The notes under the pieces are model-generated. The model saw nothing but the letters and a program-made list of their open reading frames with translations. It was not told where the DNA came from and did no database searches. From a virus, in IMG/VR virus record IMGVR_UViG_3300017934_000076, positions 1-20,956 of that record: a stretch of 20,956 nt of DNA. One strand, 5' to 3'. This document shows, piece after piece, positions 14,490 through 20,803 of the stretch. Both the position numbers and the translations under genes were made by a program. Position 1 is the first letter of the stretch. Each line of letters starts with the position of its first letter.

Positions 14490-15586
14490 TGGCACAGTTT
14501 ATACAGGGTGAAAGTTTTGGAGGAAGATTAGGAACTGCGTTAGGAACAGGAATTGGCACTGGTTTACAACAATTAGCTCAACAAAAATTACAACAATTAG
14601 CTCAACGCCAACAAGGAGCATTTTGGGAACAACTTGGATTACCTTCCTCAATTGGTAATTTAGATCCGAGCGTTCAACGAGCTTTGCTCGATAGATTAGA
14701 AGGAATTAGCTTAGGTGGCCAACAAACAGCTGGCATTCCGGCTTTACAACAAATGGCTCAGCAACCAGGTCAAGAATTGCCGCAAATTCCTCAAGGAATA
14801 GAACAAGTACAACAACAAGCAGCTGTTACCCAACCAAAAGCTGGTGCTGGAATTACGTTAGGACCAAGCTCTGCTGAACGTAGACATAGAGAAACATTAG
14901 AAGTTGCAAAAGAAAAAGTTAAACAACGAGAATCGGAAGCAGAACAACGAAGAATTGAGAATGCTTTTAAAGTAACTCAAAAAGAACGAGAACAATATCT
15001 TAATGAAAAACGACAAGCTCGAAGTGATCTTAAAGAACTTAATTTTATGAAAGAACTTAATGAATCTGGAAAATTAATAGATCCAGCTCGTTATTCTATA
15101 TTAAAATCCTTACATTTAGATGTACCTGCTCTTTTACAATCTCCAGAATCAGAAGCCTATATTAATGCTACTAAAAATTTCATTGCTAATGCTCGTCAAG
15201 TATTTGGTGGTCGTGTAACAAACTTTGAACTTGAACAGTTTCTTAAAACAATTCCTACGTTAGAAAATACTAAAGAAGGAAGAAAAATAATTATTGATAA
15301 AATGGAATTATTAGCTCGTGCTAAAGAAGCTACCTATTCTGCTTATCAAAAAGTATTAGCTGATCCTAAGAATAAGGGAATTCCTCCGTTAGATTTAGGC
15401 GATCAAGTTGAAGCTATTGCAGGAAAACAGATTGATAAAATGGGTAAAAAGTTCTTACGTGGTTATGCTCAACATGAGTATGAAAATTTAACTGATGTTC
15501 CGCGTGAAGGATTAACGGTTGGAAAGTCTTATGTTGAAGATGAATCAGGTAAAAAACTTTATTGGAATGGTAAAGATTTCGCGTAG
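14489..15586 (+). CDS. Coiled-coil putative internal virion (ejection) protein
   Basis: 365 residues. A glycine-zipper-like N-terminus (GGRLGTALGTGIGTGLQQLA), which may interact with membranes, is followed by Gln-rich coiled coil (QKLQQLAQRQQGAFWEQLG). Residues about 125-190 are a highly charged helix (EVAKEKVKQRESEAEQRRIE). The C-terminal third is globular and ends VEDESGKKLYWNGKDFA. A small amphipathic head plus long helices is typical of proteins ejected with phage DNA into the host envelope. This is inferred from composition and neighbours. Confidence 0.6.
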   Translation: MAQFIQGESFGGRLGTALGTGIGTGLQQLAQQKLQQLAQRQQGAFWEQLGLPSSIGNLDPSVQRALLDRLEGISLGGQQTAGIPALQQMAQQPGQELPQIPQGIEQVQQQAAVTQPKAGAGITLGPSSAERRHRETLEVAKEKVKQRESEAEQRRIENAFKVTQKEREQYLNEKRQARSDLKELNFMKELNESGKLIDPARYSILKSLHLDVPALLQSPESEAYINATKNFIANARQVFGGRVTNFELEQFLKTIPTLENTKEGRKIIIDKMELLARAKEATYSAYQKVLADPKNKGIPPLDLGDQVEAIAGKQIDKMGKKFLRGYAQHEYENLTDVPREGLTVGKSYVEDESGKKLYWNGKDFA

Positions 15587-15594
15587 GAGAATAT

Positions 15595-16854
15595 ATGGCA
15601 TACAAATTATTCAATCCTGAGCCACAACAAGAACAACAATCAACATTAGGTACTATTGCAAGTAAAGTTGGTCGTGGTTTAGCACGTGCTTCAGTAGAAA
15701 TTCCTGCTACTGCTGCAGCGTTACCACGACAAATAATAACTGCTGGATCTCAAGGATTAGATTATCTTCTTGGGGCTTTAGGTGCACCGAAAGAAATTAC
15801 CGGAAGACCAGAATTCCAAAAAGGACCAGAGTTCTTACCGAGCTATCCCGAATTAAAAGAAACTATTGGTAAAACAGCCGCTAAACATTTACCTGAGGGT
15901 GCTTTAAGATCACCAGAAACAAGACCAGAAAAAGCATTTGATGAGTTTGTGCATACCGTTACTTCATTAGTAACACCATTTCCAGGTGGCGCATTAAATT
16001 TAGCTAAAGCTGCTAAAATTTCTGCCTTTGGTCAAGGAGCTAAAGAATTCTCTAAGTTATTGGGTGCGAGTGATGAAACGGCTAATTTTGTTAAATTAGG
16101 CGCTATGATTCCAGCTTCTATTTATGGCACTAGAGAAGAAGGAATAAAATTATCAAAGCAACATTATAAAACAGCTGAAAAAGCTATTAAAGATATTGAT
16201 GTTCCATCTGCTCCTGTAAAAAATATTATTGATCCTATTTATAATAAAGTAGCTGAAAGTGCTGGTCCCGGGATGGAAGCTACCGAAAAAATTCTCAAAC
16301 CCATAATTACTAGATTATCTAAAGAAGGTACTACTACTATTCCCGTACAAAAGTTGTGGGACTATAAAAAAGATATGAATGCATGGCTGAGTAAATATAA
16401 TACTCCAAAAGAAGCACGGCCTTATATAAAATTAGTAAGTGGTAAACTTGATGGAATACTAGAAGATTATGGAAAAACAAATCCAGAATTCTTACAAAGC
16501 TATAATATTGCGGATCAATTACACGGAGCATTTGCTAATAAATCCATTTTGAAACAATTTACCGAAGCTCATCCAGCAGTAAGTTCCGTTATTAGTCATC
16601 CCTTAACAAAATTCTTGTTTTATGGCCCAAAAAAAGCAATAGCTATTGGCGGAGCAATTTTAAGTGCTCCTGTTGCTGCCTATAAAGTTGCATCTATTAT
16701 GAATAAAAGCCCTGAAGCACGTAAATTATATATAGATGCTATTAATAATGCACTTAAACAAGATGTTAAAGCTTATGTATCAGATGTAGGCAAATTAGAT
16801 AAGATTTTAGGGAAAGAAGAAAAGAATACGAAACGATATAAATTAGTCCGGTAA
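15595..16854 (+). CDS. Large helical putative ejection/internal virion protein
   Basis: 419 residues, start after TAGGAG. Hydrophobic/Ala-Gly-rich stretches occur near 20-65 (IASKVGRGLARASVEIPATA), near 120-150 (VTSLVTPFPGGALNLAKAA) and near 345-370 (KKAIAIGGAILSAPVAAYKV), separated by amphipathic helices. This resembles P22-type ejection proteins that insert in or cross the host envelope. It is the last rightward gene. Its final 12 bases overlap the end of a convergent minus-strand gene; a T-rich stretch follows but no clear terminator stem was found. Confidence 0.6.
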   Translation: MAYKLFNPEPQQEQQSTLGTIASKVGRGLARASVEIPATAAALPRQIITAGSQGLDYLLGALGAPKEITGRPEFQKGPEFLPSYPELKETIGKTAAKHLPEGALRSPETRPEKAFDEFVHTVTSLVTPFPGGALNLAKAAKISAFGQGAKEFSKLLGASDETANFVKLGAMIPASIYGTREEGIKLSKQHYKTAEKAIKDIDVPSAPVKNIIDPIYNKVAESAGPGMEATEKILKPIITRLSKEGTTTIPVQKLWDYKKDMNAWLSKYNTPKEARPYIKLVSGKLDGILEDYGKTNPEFLQSYNIADQLHGAFANKSILKQFTEAHPAVSSVISHPLTKFLFYGPKKAIAIGGAILSAPVAAYKVASIMNKSPEARKLYIDAINNALKQDVKAYVSDVGKLDKILGKEEKNTKRYKLVR

Positions 16855-16998
16855 AAGTTCTTTTTTGTTTTTATTATTTTGAGGTAATAATTTTATGTGT
16901 TCTTCACATAAATTAATAAAACAATCACCACATAAATCTAAACATTTATATAAAGCCTTCATTTCACATTCGTCATAAGAACATATTATATTATTCAT
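16843..16998 (-). CDS. 51-residue Cys-rich (zinc-finger-like) protein
   Basis: Reads MNNIICSYDECEMKALYKCL and then DLCGDCFINLCEEH. Cysteines at 6, 11, 19, 23, 26, 31 and His 34 give C-x2-C-x4-C-x2-H spacing at the end, reminiscent of half a B-box or zinc ribbon. The start overlaps the preceding tiny gene (ATGAATAA), so translation is probably coupled; no separate ribosome site is seen. The 3' end overlaps the convergent late gene by 12 bp. Function unknown. Confidence 0.55.
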   Translation of the reverse strand: MNNIICSYDECEMKALYKCLDLCGDCFINLCEEHIKLLPQNNKNKKELLPD

Positions 16999-17074
16999 TA
17001 GGATCATAAGAATTATCGTCTAATATAACCACTGAAAAAAGAAACATTATAAAGAATATTAATAAGTATGGCAT
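16991..17074 (-). CDS. 27-residue membrane peptide
   Basis: MPYLLIFFIMFLFSVVILDD followed by NSYDPNE: one hydrophobic span and an acidic tail. AAGGT precedes the start at good distance, and the ATG overlaps the stop of the upstream gene (TAATG). Its downstream overlap with the Cys-rich gene suggests a coupled three-gene run. Role unknown. Confidence 0.55.
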   Translation of the reverse strand: MPYLLIFFIMFLFSVVILDDNSYDPNE

Positions 17075-17259
17075 TATAACCTTAATTTCTCATATTTTTT
17101 TAATCTTTTAATTTCATCGTTTTTTAATTTTTCTTCTAATTCTTCCCAACTCATATCAAATCTGTGATCAATTTCTGCATTATCCCAACTTTTTTGCATT
17201 TCATGTGCGCATTTTTTATAAATTTCTTCTATTTTTTTTTCAATATTTATTTTTAGCAT
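17074..17259 (-). CDS. 61-residue charged helical protein, unknown
   Basis: The start at 17259 follows GAGGT eight bases upstream. The product is highly charged and helical (NIEKKIEEIYKKCAHEMQKS; WEELEEKLKNDEIKRLKKYE), possibly a coiled coil. No family is recognised. It is in series with other tiny leftward genes and ends in TAATG overlap with the membrane peptide. Confidence 0.65.
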   Translation of the reverse strand: MLKINIEKKIEEIYKKCAHEMQKSWDNAEIDHRFDMSWEELEEKLKNDEIKRLKKYEKLRL

Positions 17260-17271
17260 TTATAACCTCAA

Positions 17272-17445
17272 TTAATGGGAATATTCATACGTTTCATCAA
17301 ATACTCGTTTGCATTTGACTGTTCGTTCATCATCTAAATATCCAGAACATCTTTCATAACCTTCATTATAATAATAACAACACCAGCCACATTTACCATT
17401 ATCCCAACATTGTGAACAAAATTGGTCACTTCCATTCCATGACAT
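17272..17445 (-). CDS. 57-residue Cys-rich protein, putative zinc-binding
   Basis: Reads MSWNGSDQFCSQCWDNGKCG, then WCCYYYNEGYERC and later VKCKRVFDETYEYSH. It has seven cysteines, with C10-x2-C13-x5-C19-x2-C22C23, arranged like a zinc ribbon or a knuckle. TAGGGGA upstream, overlapping the stop of the preceding gene, is the ribosome site. The function is unknown; metal binding is inferred from spacing. Confidence 0.55.
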   Translation of the reverse strand: MSWNGSDQFCSQCWDNGKCGWCCYYYNEGYERCSGYLDDERTVKCKRVFDETYEYSH

Positions 17446-17456
17446 GATTATTTCCC

Positions 17457-17570
17457 CTAAATATATTCTTCGACCAATAACTCAAAACATCTGCCACATT
17501 CTTTACATTCCCAATAACCTGCATAGAAATATTCTGGGCAAAGATCGCAATGTTCTTGATAAATTTCCAC
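17457..17570 (-). CDS. 37-residue zinc-ribbon-like peptide, GTG start
   Basis: GTG 17570 lies four bases after GAGGA, a good ribosome site. The product has C8-D-L-C11, then C22-K-E-C25-G-R-C28: two CxxC knuckles 10 residues apart, the basic layout of a zinc ribbon. The frame stays open upstream to TTG 17594 (giving LSRFEETV before the GTG), so a longer 45-residue form is possible. The 5' end overlaps the 40-bp repeat with the dyad. Confidence 0.5.
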   Translation of the reverse strand: MEIYQEHCDLCPEYFYAGYWECKECGRCFELLVEEYI

Positions 17571-17606
17571 AGTTTCCTCAAATCGTGACAAATTGTCACG
17601 GGTTGC
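17567..17606. repeat. 40-bp direct repeat, copy A, with 7-bp dyad
   Basis: 38 of 40 bases are identical to 18054-18093. It contains CGTGACA-AAT-TGTCACG (17584-17600). The only differences between copies are in the 3-base centre, so both arms are kept. On the minus strand the dyad ends about five bases before GAGGA of the 37-residue gene. It could be an operator or an RNA hairpin controlling that gene. Confidence 0.85.
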
Positions 17607-17813
17607 CTATTTATTATCAGATGGTAGATTTATGATAGAATAATAACTGTAATTTGATGGTAAAGTATGCTCTTGAATACATTCTTCACATCCTATTAAT
17701 CTAAATCCATATTCAGTAGACCACCAGAAAACATCATAATCATTATCATCGGAACATATAATTGGTCTTTTAGAAAACTCAGTTTCTGGAGTTATCTTTA
17801 TCCATTCAATCAT
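17607..17813 (-). CDS. 68-residue protein, loosely DUF551-like
   Basis: Starts MIEWIKITPETEFSKRPIIC and ends SYYSIINLPSDNK. The Trp-rich start, the D-x-D-V-F-W-W centre and the closing LP are loosely like DUF551 small phage proteins, a weak match. The ATG overlaps the stop of the preceding gene as ATGA, implying coupling. It ends immediately before repeat copy A. Confidence 0.6.
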   Translation of the reverse strand: MIEWIKITPETEFSKRPIICSDDNDYDVFWWSTEYGFRLIGCEECIQEHTLPSNYSYYSIINLPSDNK

Positions 17814-18043
17814 ATTATTGTTTGTTTACTTACTGGTGGAAGTTCATAAAACTCATAACCATTAAGATCAAAGCAATTTTCTATCAAATGCTTAGCAAAG
17901 AGCTGAAGACAGTTCAAATAAATACAATGTTGTTCAAGAATATTTTTATTATTGCAGTATCGATTTAACATTTTACGCTGGCCTGTTTGAAAATCCATTA
18001 AATAATTTTCTAAATTAAAAGTACATGATTCACATATTTTCAT
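17810..18043 (-). CDS. 77-residue Cys-rich protein, unknown
   Basis: Starts MKICESCTFNLENYLMDFQT, with a CxxC at 4-7 and further Cys at 30, 40, 45 and 57. The ribosome site is weak (GAGAAG very near the ATG). Repeat copy B lies just upstream and in another frame would encode MSRFEETVVEKI before a stop, so this 5' region may be a decayed or shifted copy of the other repeat-associated gene's start. It ends in ATGA overlap with the next gene. Confidence 0.55.
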   Translation of the reverse strand: MKICESCTFNLENYLMDFQTGQRKMLNRYCNNKNILEQHCIYLNCLQLFAKHLIENCFDLNGYEFYELPPVSKQTII

Positions 18044-18053
18044 ATCTTCTCTA

Positions 18054-18093
18054 CCACAGTTTCCTCAAATCGTGACATTTTGTCACGGGTTGC
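18054..18093. repeat. 40-bp direct repeat, copy B, with 7-bp dyad
   Basis: Contains CGTGACA-TTT-TGTCACG (18071-18087); otherwise identical to copy A at 17567-17606. It sits in the 78-bp gap before the 77-residue gene, the longest gene-free gap in the small leftward cluster apart from the one with the tRNA-like unit. Confidence 0.85.
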
Positions 18094-18121
18094 TTAGTCA
18101 TGTTTTCATTTCTCCATGTAA

Positions 18122-18388
18122 TCATTCCATTCCCCAAAGTTTTAAGAGAGTTTTTTTACATATCTCTATATTTTCTGAAGATGGTAAATCTTTTTTATTA
18201 TATTCATTACAATTAATGTTTTCAGAAAAGTTAATCCACCAAAATTCATAGGTAATTTCAATTTTATCAGGAAGCGAATACCATTTATTTCTTTCCCATA
18301 AAGCAACACCTATATATCCCTTTTGATTAAGAACGAGATATAATCCAGTTTCTTTCGGTAACGATTCAAACTTTCCCATTAATTTCAT
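18122..18388 (-). CDS. 88-residue protein, loosely DUF551-like
   Basis: Starts MKLMGKFESLPKETGLYLVL and has VALWERNKWYSLPD and YEFWWINFS. The order S-L-P, glycine-rich strand, W, W resembles DUF551-type proteins such as the one at 13045-13266. A weak GGAT is the only ribosome site; a second Met at residue 4 is an alternative start. It is followed by the repeat-bearing gap. Function unknown. Confidence 0.6.
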   Translation of the reverse strand: MKLMGKFESLPKETGLYLVLNQKGYIGVALWERNKWYSLPDKIEITYEFWWINFSENINCNEYNKKDLPSSENIEICKKTLLKLWGME

Positions 18389-18414
18389 AAATATCCGATC
18401 GTAATTGTTGTATA

Positions 18415-18606
18415 TTACTTTTCTATCAGCTTATCACTTATTATTACTTTGTCAATCTTTTCAACTAAAGTTTTAAGCCATTTCTCGCTTATTTTACATG
18501 GTTCTTTTCTATTAGCAATTTTGAATTCACGTAAGATAAGAGCACTTAAACAAAGGCCTATAAGTTCAAGACCTAATGAAATATAAAAACTATAGATTTG
18601 ATCCAT
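18415..18606 (-). CDS. 63-residue membrane-anchored protein
   Basis: A strong AAGGAG precedes ATG 18606. Residues about 6-26 (SFYISLGLELIGLCLSALIL) form one membrane span. The C-terminal 35 residues are charged and helical (SEKWLKTLVEKIDKVIISDK). It could be a small membrane or lysis-accessory protein (spanin or superinfection type), but no motif decides. It is the first leftward gene after the tRNA-like/terminator gap. Confidence 0.65.
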   Translation of the reverse strand: MDQIYSFYISLGLELIGLCLSALILREFKIANRKEPCKISEKWLKTLVEKIDKVIISDKLIEK

Positions 18607-18626
18607 TATTCTCCTTTTGTTATATT
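18598..18626 (+). promoter_or_regulatory. Candidate rightward promoter for the tRNA-like RNA
   Basis: TTGATC (18598-18603) and TATATT (18621-18626) are separated by 17 bp. A start about seven bases on falls at 18633, the first base of the tRNA-like acceptor stem. It overlaps the start of a leftward gene. Confidence 0.45.
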
Positions 18627-18632
18627 ATTGTT

Positions 18633-18703
18633 TATCTTTATAGCTCAACGTTAGAGCCGCATGATTGTACATGCGAGGTAGGGGTTAAATTCCTCAAAAG
18701 ATA
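18633..18703 (+). tRNA. tRNA-like RNA, degenerate, possible Thr (UGU) anticodon
   Basis: 71 nt. Acceptor arms TATCTTT (18633-18639) and AAAGATA (18697-18703) pair 7/7. TAGCTCAACGTTAGAGC (18641-18657) is a standard D-arm lacking one G of the usual GG pair. CGCATG/CATGCG (18658-18663, 18670-18675) closes a 6-nt loop ATTGTA, giving UGU if U33 is the second T-side base. GGGGTTAAATTCCTC is like a T-arm lacking C56. The stem and loop sizes are off by one in places, and no CCA is encoded. It could be a divergent tRNA, a decayed tRNA or a tRNA-mimicking small RNA. Confidence 0.45.
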
Positions 18704-18704
18704 A

Positions 18705-18734
18705 GGCCTGGAACTAATAACTCCAGGCCATTTT
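18705..18734 (+). terminator. Strong terminator after the tRNA-like RNA, possibly bidirectional
   Basis: GGCCTGGA (18705-18712) pairs with TCCAGGCC (18722-18729), with a 9-nt loop, then A and TTTTG. On the minus strand the same stem follows the stop of the 84-residue gene and is succeeded by TTATCTTTTG, so it may serve both directions. Confidence 0.75.
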
Positions 18735-18735
18735 G

Positions 18736-18990
18736 TTATCTACCAGTTTTGATGTAATCGATATAATAACCATTAAGCTGATTGAGTTGTCTACGATCTG
18801 TCGACAACTTGTCGATCGTTGAATTTGATAGTAAAGACTTAGATAATCTATAAGGAAACAGAAGAAATCTTTTTTTTCTATGCGCAGGTTCTATAAGAAC
18901 AATTAATATTACCACAAAGAGAATCCAGCCTCCAATATTAACAAACTTCCATAACCAATCTTGCCAATCATTCTTCATTTTTGTAAGCAT
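18736..18990 (-). CDS. 84-residue single-span membrane protein
   Basis: Starts MLTKMKNDWQDWLWKFVNIG with a span at about 20-37 (GGWILFVVILIVLIE), then a basic linker (PAHRKKRF) and a polar tail. Start 18990 or 18978; neither has a good ribosome site and both lie inside the end of the upstream gene, so coupling is likely. The basic residues after the span suggest the C-terminus is cytoplasmic. Function unknown. Confidence 0.6.
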   Translation of the reverse strand: MLTKMKNDWQDWLWKFVNIGGWILFVVILIVLIEPAHRKKRFLLFPYRLSKSLLSNSTIDKLSTDRRQLNQLNGYYIDYIKTGR

Positions 18991-19294
18991 TTAAAAGTTT
19001 TTTATCATAGCCTTCATCATCATTATCCTTCAATTCATGTTGTAAGTTATTTGCGTTACCGCCTTTTTTACACATAAAACAATAATATTTATTCTGATTA
19101 CGCGATAAAGCAAAATCATGTTTCTTATCATGGATATGAACCTTAAAAGGACATTTTCCTAACCAATAAGGCCCAGCTTCTGTTAATTGTAATTTCTCTA
19201 TTATTTCATCATATAAACAATTTATAGGACAATTCTTGCCCCATGGTGCTTTTCCACATTGAATGCATTGAACTCTAAGTATTTTACTCATCAT
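18968..19294 (-). CDS. Stand-alone CHC2-type zinc-finger protein (primase zinc domain-like)
   Basis: 108 residues, start after GAAGGATA. Residues about 44-80 read WLGKCPFKVHIHDKKHDFAL then YYCFMCKKGGNANNL, the C-x-x-H...C-x-x-C layout of the zinc-binding domain of DnaG-type primases. The N-terminus has another Cys cluster (CIQCGKAPWGKNCPINC). No TOPRIM or polymerase domain follows, so it is the DNA-recognition zinc module alone; perhaps a regulator, or a partner of a primase elsewhere. The gene lies between two exact 21-bp repeats, and its last residues ELKDNDDEGYDKK resemble the end of the terminase upstream. Confidence 0.75.
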   Translation of the reverse strand: MMSKILRVQCIQCGKAPWGKNCPINCLYDEIIEKLQLTEAGPYWLGKCPFKVHIHDKKHDFALSRNQNKYYCFMCKKGGNANNLQHELKDNDDEGYDKKLLNAYKNEE

Positions 19295-19308
19295 TATCCT
19301 TCAATTCA
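19017..19308. repeat. Pair of exact 21-bp direct repeats flanking the CHC2 gene
   Basis: 19017-19037 and 19288-19308 are identical over 21 bases, offset 271 bp. In the terminase frame and in the CHC2 frame the repeat reads E-L-K-D-N-D. The right copy also supplies the ribosome site and ATGATG of the CHC2 gene. It looks like an insertion or duplication scar. Confidence 0.85.
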
Positions 19309-19787
19309 GGAACTAACGGAGAATTGGGTATCTTAAGCTCTTCAATAGTAATATTCACATTAGCTGCTTCGCCTTGGCTTTGCTTTTTAAGTTCAGCCTC
19401 AAATCGCATCATATTTGCCCAGTCCTTGTCATATTGTGGCATCATCTTAAGCGCAGATCCGGCATCGTATTTTCGTGTAATGGCGCCTATTTCTCGTCTG
19501 CTTGCAATAGCCATAAGAGCAAAATCATATGCTTCTTTTAATCGAGGAAACTTTTCAATCCAATCATAAAAGACATGAGGAGATAATTTTCTTTGCCAAA
19601 TAAAGTCTTTAGCGCGTAATGCTTGGGTATTCTCTGCCCAGTCTTCTAAATCTTCTGCAATCTCAGTGATAATATAGTCTGGAACTGGTCCCGTTTGGCT
19701 TAAAACAGCAAATCTTTCGCGATACCCAACATTAGCATACTTCTTTTTTTCCTTGCTATTCTTAGTTATTTTTGCTTGTTCTGTCAC
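19284..19787 (-). CDS. Putative terminase small subunit
   Basis: 167 residues from GTG 19787, chosen because GGGAG lies six bases upstream; a TTG at 19820 would extend it without a ribosome site. Residues about 60-95 (DFIWQRKLSPHVFYDWIEKF, LKEAYDFALMAIASRRE) are a helix-turn-helix-like segment plus a long helix, and KYDAGSALKMMPQYDKDWAN follows. This pattern is familiar from phage proteins annotated as small terminase subunits, which recognise pac/cos DNA. A large subunit is not in the window. Other DNA-binding roles are possible. The end overlaps the CHC2 start. Confidence 0.55.
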   Translation of the reverse strand: MTEQAKITKNSKEKKKYANVGYRERFAVLSQTGPVPDYIITEIAEDLEDWAENTQALRAKDFIWQRKLSPHVFYDWIEKFPRLKEAYDFALMAIASRREIGAITRKYDAGSALKMMPQYDKDWANMMRFEAELKKQSQGEAANVNITIEELKIPNSPLVPELKDNDE

Positions 19788-20160
19788 TCTTTGCTCCCAA
19801 AAGTGCTTTAATATCTTCAAGAGTAGTATTTATATCAGTAAGATAGGTATCAATTTGTTCAAGGTTGGTGCGTATTTTATCTTGTATATAATCCAAGAGT
19901 TCAAGTTTAGATTCTATATTCATCTTATTTCTTTCATATGAAAAATGGTGTTGACATGATGGTAATTTTATTTGGCAACAAGTTGGCGGATTAAATTTAC
20001 AAGAGAGATTATAATCACCTAAGGCCATCACATCAGGCAAAACATAATATTTTATTATGCGACATTGACAATCAGAAGGACATCCTTGCCCATGATTTCT
20101 AATAGTATCATAATCAAGCATACTTCGATCAAAAGGTTCTTTTTTAGATTTCTTCTTCAT
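19762..20160 (-). CDS. 132-residue protein: Cys-rich front, coiled-coil back, unknown
   Basis: Residues about 25-72 hold seven Cys and two His (GQGCPSDCQCRIIKYY; CKFNPPTCCQIKLPSCQHHF), likely a metal-binding module. Residues about 80-120 are a heptad-like helix (LELLDYIQDKIRTNLEQIDT), suggesting an oligomer. The start has only a weak ribosome site and overlaps the previous gene by 17 bp; the end overlaps the terminase start. It may be a partner of the terminase, which is inference from position only. Confidence 0.65.
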   Translation of the reverse strand: MKKKSKKEPFDRSMLDYDTIRNHGQGCPSDCQCRIIKYYVLPDVMALGDYNLSCKFNPPTCCQIKLPSCQHHFSYERNKMNIESKLELLDYIQDKIRTNLEQIDTYLTDINTTLEDIKALLGAKSDRTSKNN

Positions 20161-20329
20161 CTTTGATCTTTTCCCATTGCATATTCTTTAATTCTCTTTT
20201 TATTTCTAAAAGAGTTTGTTCCCGTGAAGAAAGTGGATAATAGATAAAATCCAAAGGGATAACAATATGAGTAACATCATTTTGGTTATCGGTGAGAAAA
20301 TAATAAACGATTTCTTTAATTTCTTCCAT
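20144..20329 (-). CDS. 61-residue protein, unknown
   Basis: Starts MEEIKEIVYYFLTDNQNDVT, with a beta segment (HIVIPLDFIYYPLS) and a charged helical tail. No clear ribosome site before ATG 20329. Kept because it fills the gap in the series and overlaps the next gene in the usual way. No family is recognised. Confidence 0.5.
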   Translation of the reverse strand: MEEIKEIVYYFLTDNQNDVTHIVIPLDFIYYPLSSREQTLLEIKRELKNMQWEKIKDEEEI

Positions 20330-20363
20330 GATTTACGTACTACTTTACTCTGGGGATGTTTCA

Positions 20364-20798
20364 TCATAACTCTCTTATCGTAAACTCAGTTCTTGGATCA
20401 TCATCATACACTTTTTTTGCACTTATAACAGCTATCAAACAATCATCATCAAACAGAATCTTGTTTGAGACATCTTCATAGAATTTAATCAAATTTGAAA
20501 TATCCGGCCGGTAGATATGATATCTTCCCTGCAAAACACCATTCTTTTTGGATGATTTTGGTATGGGAAGATAAAATACAAAATTAACACAAAGAGCTCC
20601 CTTAAAAAGAGGCCTTGATCCATGTTGATGTCCTAAGAGCAAGCCGACATTCAACTTATCAAGCTTTTGAGCATCATAAATGTGATTACCCGAATGTCGA
20701 TGCCGTGCCAAGGCAATAGGATCCCCCGGAACGGTATAAACTTGAACGTCCTCAAATTTGACATTAGACGAATCTTTTTTTCTTGATAAGGTATTCAT
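20364..20798 (-). CDS. RusA-like Holliday junction resolvase
   Basis: 144 residues. Recognisable family parts in order: VPGDPIALARHRHSG with YDAQK near the start, LFKGALCVNFVFYLPIPKS in the middle, then YHIYRPDISNLIKFYEDVSN and ILFDDDCLIAVISAKKVYDD, ending PRTEFTIREL. The Asp in RPDISNLIKF and the two Asp in FDDDCLI are the metal-binding acidic residues of RusA endonucleases, which cut four-way junctions as dimers. In phages they resolve recombination or branched replication DNA before packaging, which fits a neighbour of terminase. Length is close to the family norm (about 120-150). Confidence 0.85.
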   Translation of the reverse strand: MNTLSRKKDSSNVKFEDVQVYTVPGDPIALARHRHSGNHIYDAQKLDKLNVGLLLGHQHGSRPLFKGALCVNFVFYLPIPKSSKKNGVLQGRYHIYRPDISNLIKFYEDVSNKILFDDDCLIAVISAKKVYDDDPRTEFTIREL

Positions 20799-20803
20799 AT
20801 TAC

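Noticed and set aside
18067-18117. Short peptide MTKQPVTKCHDLRKLW reading leftward through repeat copy B
   Set aside because: It is 16 residues long with no ribosome site in proper position; the equivalent frame in copy A has no start.
18633-18703. tRNA on the minus strand in the same place
   Set aside because: The D-arm signature TAGCTCAACG-TTAGAGC and the promoter and terminator polarity fit the plus strand; the reverse reading has an oversized D-loop and no T-loop consensus.
18801-18815. TCGACAAcTTGTCGA palindrome as an operator
   Set aside because: It lies inside the coding sequence of the 84-residue membrane protein, far from any start, and no second copy was seen.
19788-19820. TTG 19820 as start of the terminase-like gene
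   Set aside because: No ribosome site there, while GTG 19787 has GGGAG at six bases.
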